From Parabacteroides sp. (GTDB lineage: Bacteria > Bacteroidota > Bacteroidia > Bacteroidales > Tannerellaceae), in assembly GCA_019411205.1 (NCBI GenBank), contig DXRF01000037.1, forward strand, positions 1,593-16,380: 14,788 nt of DNA, read 5' to 3'. The notes under the pieces are model-generated. The model searched no databases. It saw only the letters and a list, made by a program, of their open reading frames with translations, and was not told where the DNA came from. Shown here piece by piece: positions 1 through 5,800 of this stretch. The first letter of the stretch is position 1; every line of letters begins with the position of its first letter. Made by a program: the position numbers and the translations under genes.

Positions 1-696
1 CTTACGTAACAACCAAAATTCCGGGCCAATCTGCTTCAGTTCCTCCAGTAAGGTTGCACCATCACCATAGCCGACCAAGATGGATACCAAGTCTTTATCG
101 TCTATCAACCGGAACTTCTCAGCTGCAGTTGCAAACATAAAGTGCATTTCTGCAAAACCTTTATATAACAGACCTTTTATATCAGCCTTATCAAAGGTGT
201 TACAATTGCTATAGAACAATCTGAAATATTGAGCCATACACTCCGGAGAAAATAAGTCGCTCCCATCGGAAACAGACAGTATCTCCCGCAAAGCAGCCGC
301 CCCTTTTCCCATCAAACCGCGCAAAAGAGTATTCTCCAAATTAAAGACAAAAACCTGACCCAATTTACCCACATGATTCAATTTGCCTTCCCGGTTACAT
401 CTTCCTGCCGCCTGTATGATTGAATCCAGACCGGCAAAAGCACGGTATACTACCGGGAAATCAATATCTACCCCGGCTTCAACCAACTGCGTACTTATCA
501 CACGGACAGGTTCATTGTCCTTCAATTTCTGCTTGATCAATTTTATAACTTCCATGATATGCGCGGAACACATCATACGCGACAAATGTAAAGTTCCTTC
601 AGGCATTCGCCGGTAAAGCTCTCGCGCGTCCTTACGGGTATTTACAATACATAGCACCCGATCATACCCGGCCAGCTCGTCGGCAAGTGGTTGTAC
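1..696 (-). pseudogene. cas3: Cas3 C-terminal part (helicase domain 2), frame-shifted, runs off window
   Basis: Reading the minus strand from 696 down to 1 gives 232 uninterrupted codons in the frame one base away from the N-terminal part at 662-2068. The translation carries the second RecA-like half of a Cas3 helicase. It opens QPLADELAGYDRVLCIVNTR, contains a motif V-like region (ISTQLVEAGVDIDF) and has motif VI QAAGRCNREG at about 385-414, the arginine-containing ATPase motif. With the first 457 residues of the other frame, 689 residues of Cas3 are visible. The stop codon lies left of the window, as would the Cascade and adaptation genes of the operon. No start codon suited to independent expression stands out. 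Without a frame repair this half would not be joined to the HD nuclease and Walker A half. The long open frame with intact motifs suggests a recent lesion or an assembly error. Confidence 0.85.
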
Positions 697-2068
697 CTGG
701 TTCCGGCCAATGCAGCTCCACCCGTTTAAAAGCCTCAAACAAATTATCATGCACAGAAGTAATTTCTGTCACGGGAGTTTTCAGTCCGTCAAAAGCCTCC
801 GGTCCTGTTCCGATCCGACCGGAAAAAACGGGTAATGTGGCCGTAGTAAACAAAATACTGGCTTTAAAAGAGGCTTGCAAGCTCTGCAAAACATCCAGTA
901 TGGGGTGCAAAAACTCAACCGGCAACATCTGTGCCTCATCCAGAATAACAACAGAGTTACAGATATTATGCAATTTCCGGCATCGCGAAGTGCGGCAAGC
1001 ATACAGCGATTCAAAGAACTGCACATTTGTCGTCACAATGATCGGAGCATCCCAATTTTCTGTTGCCAGCAAAGAAGGGGACCGTTCGTCGTTACTATCC
1101 TGTTGCAAATTACTATGATGCTCCACCACATTCTCCGCTCCGAAAATATCCCGGAGCACGGCAGCCGTCTGTACTATAATACTCGTATAAGGGATAACGA
1201 TGATAATCCGTTTTTTTGTGTAACGAACGGCATGGAGGAGTGCCCAAGCCATCGACGCCAATGTCTTTCCCCCACCTGTCGGAACTGTCAGGCTGAAAAA
1301 GCCGGGAAGGCTCTCGGCCATCTTCCGGCAACGGGACAGGATAGCCGCCCGTTTCTCATTGATGAAAGAAGCAGGCGCATTTGCCGTAAGCGATTCCATA
1401 TAGACATCAAACCGATCCTTCAACGTTTCCATAGAATCATATTGCCCACGCCTGGCTGCTTGTTCCGGATGCATAAACCGCTCCGTATCCAAGTAGTCGG
1501 CATCAACCAGGCAAGAGAACAACATGCGAATCCATTGATGTATATCCTTCTCAAAATCATCAATCAAAGGCTGGTCTAACGAAGCAACCACCTCTTGCAT
1601 CTCTTCCGGTGCATCTTTCAGCATCTCCTGGTAGCAATCTGTTTTAGACAGACGTCTATTCAAATTGGCCTCCCCGGAAGAAGTCCAGTCCAGCAATCCC
1701 GAATGATGTCCGGCTATACAATAAGCCAATGGAGGATAATAACCCGGCAATTTTTCTCTCGCCAGAATCGCTCCAGCCGAGGAATGGTCGGGTTTATCCA
1801 CTACTTTCTGTTCCACTGCCATGCCGGATGCGCTACGGATATAAGGTTGAAAACTATTCTTTGTATATTTCCCCATATCATGCCACCAGCCATTCTGCTT
1901 TCCCCAAGCCGCCGCCCCGAAAACAGATGCAAACGATTCGCTTAATGTGGCCGTACCGACTGAATGTTCCTTCACCGTCTGTATCTGGAAAGCATCCTCT
2001 TCTATTCTGACATGCGCTATAAAATCTTGTTCTTTCATCATTTCATATAATAATTTTCCGCTATCCAT
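662..2068 (-). CDS. cas3: CRISPR-associated nuclease-helicase Cas3, N-terminal part (HD + helicase domain 1), truncated by frameshift
   Basis: Cas3 is the interference effector of type I CRISPR systems: Cascade recruits it to nick, unwind and degrade target DNA. The 468-residue frame shows an HD nuclease domain with H35, H63-D64 (WWHDMGKYT), H95 and H121-H122, then D189. The helicase half has Walker A TVPTGGGKT (261-269), the DEAQ box (377-380, in VVILDEAQMLP) and motif III TTATLP (408-413). After P457 the frame changes: the next 11 residues (GTTTCRRAGRV) are not Cas3-like and end at a TGA, while the Cas3 sequence resumes one base over at 696. One extra C on the plus strand at 696/697 explains this. 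HD-helicase order and DEAQMLP suggest type I-C, but no other cas gene is in view to confirm it. Start at 2068 is the first ATG; ATGs at codons 10 and 11 are alternatives. If the shift is real, the helicase lacks domain 2 and interference is probably lost. Confidence 0.9.
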   Translation of the reverse strand: MDSGKLLYEMMKEQDFIAHVRIEEDAFQIQTVKEHSVGTATLSESFASVFGAAAWGKQNGWWHDMGKYTKNSFQPYIRSASGMAVEQKVVDKPDHSSAGAILAREKLPGYYPPLAYCIAGHHSGLLDWTSSGEANLNRRLSKTDCYQEMLKDAPEEMQEVVASLDQPLIDDFEKDIHQWIRMLFSCLVDADYLDTERFMHPEQAARRGQYDSMETLKDRFDVYMESLTANAPASFINEKRAAILSRCRKMAESLPGFFSLTVPTGGGKTLASMAWALLHAVRYTKKRIIIVIPYTSIIVQTAAVLRDIFGAENVVEHHSNLQQDSNDERSPSLLATENWDAPIIVTTNVQFFESLYACRTSRCRKLHNICNSVVILDEAQMLPVEFLHPILDVLQSLQASFKASILFTTATLPVFSGRIGTGPEAFDGLKTPVTEITSVHDNLFEAFKRVELHWPEPGTTTCRRAGRV

Positions 2069-2071
2069 TCG

Positions 2072-2147
2072 TCATTTGCAATAGCGACTTATAAGTAGCT
2101 ATATAATAATCCGTTAATTCATTGCAAACTCTTTTTCATTTGCAATA
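2072..2147. repeat. TTGCAA repeat cluster upstream of cas3
   Basis: Three TTGCAA palindromes lie at 2076-2081, 2122-2127 and 2140-2145. The 12-mer TCATTTGCAATA occurs twice (2072-2083 and 2136-2147). The block 2118-2147 (TTCATTGCAAACTC, 6 nt, ATTTGCAATA) recurs almost exactly at 4282-4313. The cluster fills most of the 100-bp gap between the VapE stop and the cas3 start and is oriented as cas3 upstream DNA. It could be an operator/promoter repeat or a flanking recombination repeat. No textbook TAnnTTTG box is visible, although the TTTG on the minus strand could act as a -33 element. Confidence 0.65.
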
Positions 2148-2168
2148 ACATTTGTTATTCACCCTACA

Positions 2169-3821
2169 TTATTCCACCTTCACCACCGAATAGCAAGTAC
2201 CCTTCATCGTGCGGCGTGAAGGGATCTTATTCTTCTGGAGCAGGCGGCCGAAATAAGTCAGCCGTTTATTGCCCAACTTAATACCGCTTTCACTTTGCAG
2301 ATACTGGAGAATCTCAATGGCAGATAATTCCTGGCTCTCCTCTCCCGGCTGAGCGGCACGAAAATACTGAAGAAACAACTGCTCTTCGACAGGTATCTGC
2401 TGAAAGACCTCGTTGCTACGGGTTGTCGAGAACTCCTCTTCGGAAGTAAACCAATAACGTTCGCCATTCTTTAAAGCAGCTACAGCCTGGGCATACAACT
2501 GTTCATAGTCTATCGACGTCGAATTATCTATCGTACCGGAGATCTCTATACAGATAAAACGCCGGCTTCCAGTCGGATCGGTCAGCAGGTCGTAATTGTT
2601 GCAGGTTGCGATAAAAGAGGCATACCGGTGCAAAGACTGAATACTTCGCTTATAAGGCTGGCGGGCATTGACAACCGGCTTTTGCAGGACATTCTTCAAA
2701 AAACTCTGGTAAGCGGTACTGCCCGAATCGAACTCATCAATATTGATCAAGGCAAAACGGGTCAGCATCAGCTCGGCATCCCGTTTGTTACCAAAATCAA
2801 TGCTATCCGTATAATACATACGAAGCAAAGGAGGCAACAAATTCCGGCACCAGGTGGACTTGCCACATCCCTGCGGGCCGACCAGCAGAGGCAACGAACT
2901 GTTTGCATGCAAATGCTTGCGCCTGTACCAATGGGCGGTCATACTCAGGAACCAGATATAAAACAGATTGCGCCACTGCGGATTAGCGGTCGGCAACGTA
3001 TCGGCCAATGCGCGGATATGATCCTTGCCGTCCCACTCCGGCAAATATTCCAGATAATCTTCCAACGGATAAAAGACCGGTACCCTGTCGGAATAGACAT
3101 ACCGCTTCACATCACGATCCCAAAGAGCCAATCCTTCGGCCTGGGCATTCAGACCGATGCTATTCAGAACCGTTTCGGTAACCGGGGCAAAATGGATATA
3201 GTACGAACCCCTTGCCCGGAACTCCACTTCGCCTGCCAACATATTCCGCCGGAACTCATACCGCCGTTTCATAAACTCGTCCGTCTTGATCGAAAGTAGT
3301 TGCTCGGCAGACATCACCGGCTTCTTCCCGAAGCACTTCGACAGCTGGTACACCACGTGAACCGTCTCTCGGATCTCCTCTTCAAACAGTTCGAGATGCT
3401 GGCTAATTTTTGTCCAACGAACCACATCCTCTTCCGGTATGCCGGAACGAAAACAATTTTCAGCCAACCTCGTCAGGAAAGGTCTGACCTCTTTTCCTTC
3501 ATCCAATCCCCCCGTCTTCTCGAGGGCGTCCAGCATACAGGCATTATAAAAGCGGGAAACGACACGGCTGCGGTCATATCCGGGCATCATGCGCAAAAGC
3601 GGATCTTCCTCTTTCGCCACCACCTCCCGATAGGTCGGTTCGGCAGGCATCTGCATCGGTTGCTCCTGAATCAACGGCGTAGACGAAGGATTATAATATA
3701 AACCAGGATCAAAAGAATGGCGGCATCCTCTTCCCAACGACGCCTCACCCATTTCCATATTACGCTGTAGATGAGCTTGATAAAAAGCCACTGCACGCCG
3801 GATGGCCACCGCATGAAACAA
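2169..3821 (-). CDS. VirE/VapE-type SF3/D5-like helicase, C-terminal part of a frame-split gene
   Basis: This 550-residue frame carries a virulence-associated E (VapE) type ATPase/helicase related to phage and plasmid replicative helicases. Residues 1-50 finish a VirE N-terminal-like domain (GRGCRHSFDPGLYYNPSSTP). The ATPase has Walker A GPQGCGKST (315-323), Walker B LINIDEFD (358-365), a sensor segment ASFIATCNNYDLL (401-413) and an arginine-finger-like DPTGSRRF (415-422). The C-terminal tail may be a winged-helix region (inference). The only start at the 5' end is a TTG at 3821; the first ATG is residue 22, inside the conserved region. The domain is therefore normally the continuation of the frame at 3827-4234, joined at an A7 tract. 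An AGGAG at 3831-3835 lies 9 nt before the TTG, so re-initiation is conceivable. Combined length would be about 690 residues, near that of single-polypeptide VirE proteins in Bacteroidales (from memory). Target DNA and function are unknown. Confidence 0.8.
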   Translation of the reverse strand: MFHAVAIRRAVAFYQAHLQRNMEMGEASLGRGCRHSFDPGLYYNPSSTPLIQEQPMQMPAEPTYREVVAKEEDPLLRMMPGYDRSRVVSRFYNACMLDALEKTGGLDEGKEVRPFLTRLAENCFRSGIPEEDVVRWTKISQHLELFEEEIRETVHVVYQLSKCFGKKPVMSAEQLLSIKTDEFMKRRYEFRRNMLAGEVEFRARGSYYIHFAPVTETVLNSIGLNAQAEGLALWDRDVKRYVYSDRVPVFYPLEDYLEYLPEWDGKDHIRALADTLPTANPQWRNLFYIWFLSMTAHWYRRKHLHANSSLPLLVGPQGCGKSTWCRNLLPPLLRMYYTDSIDFGNKRDAELMLTRFALINIDEFDSGSTAYQSFLKNVLQKPVVNARQPYKRSIQSLHRYASFIATCNNYDLLTDPTGSRRFICIEISGTIDNSTSIDYEQLYAQAVAALKNGERYWFTSEEEFSTTRSNEVFQQIPVEEQLFLQYFRAAQPGEESQELSAIEILQYLQSESGIKLGNKRLTYFGRLLQKNKIPSRRTMKGTCYSVVKVE

Positions 3822-3826
3822 CTCGG

Positions 3827-4234
3827 CTAACTCCTTTTTTTCGGAAGGGAACCATCGGGTAGCACAAAAGGAACCAGTATTTTCACACTCTTTCCACTCG
3901 AACCGGTAAAGGCAGCCATTGTCTGCGGGGCTAAGGAAGCGAGCTTCTTCACCGTCGCAACCTCTCCTTTATCCGCCAGATTGCCGACTTCCACCAGCAC
4001 TAATCCGTTATAGACCTGATACTCCATCCTGTTTTCTTTCTTCCTGAACCGGGCGGCAAAAAACAAAACAGGAATATCCACCGCATGAATGTTCCGATCG
4101 CCAGGCATTGAAGAAGATAATATCCCCCGATGTTCATTCACCGCCCTGGCTTGCTCTCCGGATCTTATCGCAGCCATCACATCGGACAACTCTACATTCT
4201 TCAAAGACTTACCTTTAACTTGTGTTATTTTCAT
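3827..4234 (-). CDS. VirE N-terminal (BT4734-like) domain protein, 5' part of the frame-split VirE/VapE gene
   Basis: The protein opens MKITQVKGKSLKNVELSDVM and contains a BT4734-like/VirE N-terminal domain. The recognisable core runs from FFAARFRKKE through YNGLVLVEVGNLAD to MAAFTGSSGKSVKILVPF, where family members typically have a 'serious-fraction sampled' AF.SPSG.GLK pattern. I chose the ATG at 4234; the frame extends upstream only to a TTG at 4255. The frame ends at TAG 3827-3829 just after PKKRS, at the A7 tract. With one more A it would read PKKKELAELFHAV and flow into the VapE frame, so these are two halves of one gene. The upstream gene is the HU-like protein, 160 bp away. A composite TTGCAA repeat sits 48 bp before the ATG. 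The domain resembles primase-associated modules, but its activity is not known to me. Confidence 0.75.
   Translation of the reverse strand: MKITQVKGKSLKNVELSDVMAAIRSGEQARAVNEHRGILSSSMPGDRNIHAVDIPVLFFAARFRKKENRMEYQVYNGLVLVEVGNLADKGEVATVKKLASLAPQTMAAFTGSSGKSVKILVPFVLPDGSLPKKRS
3835..3841 (-). other. A7 tract at the frame junction of the VirE/VapE gene
   Basis: Seven T on the plus strand (seven A in the coding sense), preceded by CCG and followed by GGAGTTAG. The N-terminal frame reads CCG AAA AAA AGG AGT TAG. The helicase frame needs the equivalent of eight A, or a -1 slip. The tract could be a fixed deletion, a phase-variable homopolymer, a slippage site, or an assembly error. It is not a clean X-XXY-YYZ heptamer in the zero frame, because the AGG codon re-pairs poorly after a -1 slip. 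Confidence 0.7.
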
Positions 4235-4281
4235 AATCCGGACTAATTTATGCAACTTCTATTTTATGACTAATGACAAAC

Positions 4282-4360
4282 TTCATTGCAAACTCAACAA
4301 GATATTTGCAATAGAATAACCAACTATTATACAACTCATTATCCTGAAAGATTGCAAATG
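4282..4360. repeat. TTGCAA repeat cluster upstream of virE
   Basis: TTGCAA palindromes lie at 4286-4291, 4306-4311 and 4352-4357, in the 138-bp gap between the HU-like stop and the TTG that precedes virE. The block 4282-4313 (TTCATTGCAAACTC, 8 nt, ATTTGCAATA) matches 2118-2147 at all 24 arm positions, with a spacer 2 nt longer. Further partial copies (GGCAAATA, CGCAAACT) follow at about 4360-4380. It probably serves as a control region for the virE gene, or as one of two repeats bracketing it. Confidence 0.65.
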
Positions 4361-4393
4361 GCAAATACTTCCCGCAAACTTTATGTATAAAGC

Positions 4394-4780
4394 CTATTTC
4401 ATCCTCGTAAACTCAATGCTTTTCAGCCTCTCCTTCAGTTTCGGGCTGGGTTTGAAACCGATGCCTTTCAATTTAATGGACTCGGCACGAATTTTCAACG
4501 GATCTTCCACTTCGTGGTTGGGTCGGGCAGTTACGGAAAAGGTACCCAAACCGTCGATCGTCACGGTATTGCCGCCTTTCAGAGCTTCTGCAATCAGAAA
4601 AGTCAGGTTTTCCACCAATCCCTTCACATCGCCATAAGTAAACGTGCTGGATTCGGCTATTTGGACAGCTAAAACATCCAAATTTACATTGCCATAGCTT
4701 ACCGTCGTTACCGAATATTTTACCGCCTCATTATTCGTAATATTGTCATTGATTTTTGTCAACTTGTATCTTACCGCCAT
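4394..4780 (-). CDS. HU-like DNA-binding protein (Bacteroidetes HU-HIG-like type)
   Basis: A 128-residue protein of the DNABII (HU/IHF) fold as it occurs in Bacteroidetes. It has an N-terminal extension MAVRYKLTKI, a helical part at about 33-70, then the beta-arm-proximal signature NTVTIDGLGTFSV (71-83) and a basic tail (KGIGFKPSPKLKERLKSIEF). Classic HU is about 90 residues. The extra 35-40 residues are typical of the larger Bacteroidetes proteins often found next to virE genes (from memory). Such proteins bend or coat DNA; this one may serve the neighbouring VirE/VapE gene or bind the upstream repeats (inference). The start is supported by a strong AAAGGAG at 4786-4792, five bases from the ATG, unusual in a group with little Shine-Dalgarno use. 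The upstream region holds an inverted repeat and the 22-bp iteron-like array. Confidence 0.85.
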   Translation of the reverse strand: MAVRYKLTKINDNITNNEAVKYSVTTVSYGNVNLDVLAVQIAESSTFTYGDVKGLVENLTFLIAEALKGGNTVTIDGLGTFSVTARPNHEVEDPLKIRAESIKLKGIGFKPSPKLKERLKSIEFTRMK

Positions 4781-4785
4781 CCTGT

Positions 4786-4792
4786 CTCCTTT
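4786..4792 (-). promoter_or_regulatory. Strong Shine-Dalgarno of the HU-like gene
   Basis: The coding strand reads AAAGGAG with 5 nt to the ATG at 4780. This fixes the start. I see no similarly strong site before tpx, rmuC, speA or tamL. Confidence 0.6.
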
Positions 4793-4827
4793 CTATTAGA
4801 TTTAACATCAACACAATTTATCTCAAA

Positions 4828-4866
4828 GGTTACCATCCTCTATCTTATTAGTAACCACTCAGTAAC
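4828..4866. promoter_or_regulatory. Possible operator: GGTTAC inverted repeat and AGTAAC direct repeat
   Basis: GGTTAC (4828-4833) and GTAACC (4851-4856) form a 6-bp inverted repeat. AGTAAC occurs at 4850-4855 and again at 4861-4866, an 11-bp step, about one helical turn. The block lies between the iteron array and the HU-like start, a natural place for self-control of this DNA-binding protein. The near-promoter string TAACCTTTG on the minus strand has one base too many for TAnnTTTG. Confidence 0.35.
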
Positions 4867-4874
4867 AACAGCCT

Positions 4875-4984
4875 GTACAGGATAATCGGTCAAGGTGTAC
4901 AGGATGGTTTACCAGGGTGTACAGGATAACTAACTAAGAGGTACAGGATAACTAACTAAGAGGTACAGGATAGCATTATCAAGT
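4875..4984. repeat. Iteron-like array: five direct repeats with exact 22-bp period
   Basis: GTACAGGAT begins at 4875, 4897, 4919, 4941 and 4963, every step exactly 22 bp. Units 3 and 4 are identical over all 22 bases; the first three copies are preceded by T, giving the palindrome TGTACA. The other strand reads TTATCCTGTAC in units 1, 3 and 4, sharing TTATCC with the DnaA-box core. A stretch rich in A+T (about 4985-5056) follows. The arrangement resembles plasmid or satellite iterons, or a multi-site operator for the HU-like gene starting about 95 bp away. It is not a CRISPR array: the conserved part is 9-11 bp and the variable part only about 11-13 bp. Confidence 0.8.
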
Positions 4985-5047
4985 CAGTGCTAAAGGTATA
5001 AAATATAATGGCATAAACAATAATTATTCAGAACTTCTTTCATTCAT

Positions 5048-5087
5048 ATAACAAAACGAAGGCCGCGGGATTCACATCCGACGGCCT
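5048..5087 (-). terminator. Rho-independent terminator of tpx
   Basis: On the minus strand, AGGCCG-tc-GGA, a 6-nt loop, then TCC-cg-CGGCCT forms a GC-rich stem (5060-5087), followed by the T-rich TTCGTTTTGTTA. It lies about 50 bp after the tpx stop and separates tpx from the repeat region of the HU-like gene. Confidence 0.7.
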
Positions 5088-5136
5088 CCTACACTAACCC
5101 TTAACTTTAACCAATGAAAAACAATAATCTACTTTA

Positions 5137-5640
5137 TTAGTTTTTTAGCGAAGCGATTGCGGCTTCGTAATTCGGTTCGTTTGTTATTTCAGAAACCAGT
5201 TCTTCATAAACAACTTTACCTGCTTCGTCGACAACTATCACGCCACGGGCTAACAAACCCTTCAGCGGACCATCGACCATCAGCATCCCATACCCGTTTT
5301 CAAAACAAGAACAACGGAATGCAGAAAGTGGAATCACTTTATCGATACCTTCCGTGGTACAGAAACGTCCTTGCGCAAAAGGCAGGTCTTTTGATACGGC
5401 AAGCACCACAGTGTTAGGATGAGAAGCAGCTTCTTTATTAAAACGTCTTACCGATGCGGCACACACGGCAGTGTCCAAACTCGGAAATACGTTGATCACG
5501 ACTTTCTTACCTTTCAAATCTTTCAGATGCAATTCGGATAAATCGCTCTTTACACCTTTAAAATCAGGAGCCTCTGCTCCAACTGCGGGCAATGAACCGT
5601 TCGTATTGACTTCATTACCTTTAAATGTTATCTTTGCCAT
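5137..5640 (-). CDS. tpx: Thiol peroxidase (Tpx, atypical 2-Cys peroxiredoxin)
   Basis: Tpx reduces hydroperoxides, including lipid hydroperoxides, using thioredoxin as electron donor in the cytoplasm. The 167 residues match the usual length. The fold starts with the Tpx-type N-terminus ITFKGNEVNTNGSLPAVG and PDF. The peroxidatic cysteine is C60 in PSLDTAVCAASVRRFN (the TxxC motif), and the resolving cysteine is C94 in AQGRFCTTEGI. Two more cysteines, C110 and C112 (FRCSCFENGYG), replace residues that are not cysteine in the E. coli enzyme as I recall it. The gene stands alone: its own promoter boxes lie upstream, a GC-rich terminator downstream, and it diverges from rmuC. Family identity is certain; a role for the CxC pair is speculation. 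Confidence 0.96.
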   Translation of the reverse strand: MAKITFKGNEVNTNGSLPAVGAEAPDFKGVKSDLSELHLKDLKGKKVVINVFPSLDTAVCAASVRRFNKEAASHPNTVVLAVSKDLPFAQGRFCTTEGIDKVIPLSAFRCSCFENGYGMLMVDGPLKGLLARGVIVVDEAGKVVYEELVSEITNEPNYEAAIASLKN

Positions 5641-5679
5641 CTTTTGTAGTATTTTATGTACTTTATCAAAAGCGGCTTA

Positions 5680-5712
5680 CAAATATAAGCTGCTTTGTAT
5701 AACTTAAACAAA
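5680..5712 (-). promoter_or_regulatory. Bacteroidetes-type promoter of tpx
   Basis: The minus strand has the -7 box TATATTTG (5680-5687), matching TAnnTTTG, with a TTTG -33 box at 5709-5712, 21 bp away. Transcription would start near 5673-5675, about 35 bases before the tpx ATG. Confidence 0.55.
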
Positions 5713-5775
5713 GGAATCTGAATAATGTTTCGCCTTTTAACTCTTTTTAATTACTGCTCACGATAACTCTTTTTC

Positions 5776-5783
5776 TATCTTTG
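5776..5783 (+). promoter_or_regulatory. Possible -7 box of the rmuC operon
   Basis: TATCTTTG matches TAnnTTTG and lies 17 bp before the rmuC ATG, implying a very short leader. No convincing -33 TTTG is at the right distance, so this call is weak. Confidence 0.35.
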
Positions 5784-5800
5784 ACCCAAAATAGAATGAA

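Noticed and set aside
1..30. Adapter at the left end of the window
   Set aside because: The bases translate in frame as Cas3 and do not match the mosaic end.
3827..3845. Programmed -1 ribosomal frameshift at the A7 tract
   Set aside because: The zero-frame codons AAA AGG do not form a proper slippery heptamer, and the AGGAG is downstream rather than upstream. Kept only as one option in the finding, not annotated as programmed.
4235..4255. TTG start for virE at 4255
   Set aside because: A TTG codon without a ribosome site; the ATG at 4234 begins the family-like MKITQVKGK and lies at a distance from the repeat similar to cas3.
4875..4984. CRISPR array reading of the repeats
   Set aside because: The whole period is 22 bp with a 9-11 bp conserved core, and two of the intervening segments are identical. 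CRISPR repeats are longer, with unique 30-40 bp spacers.
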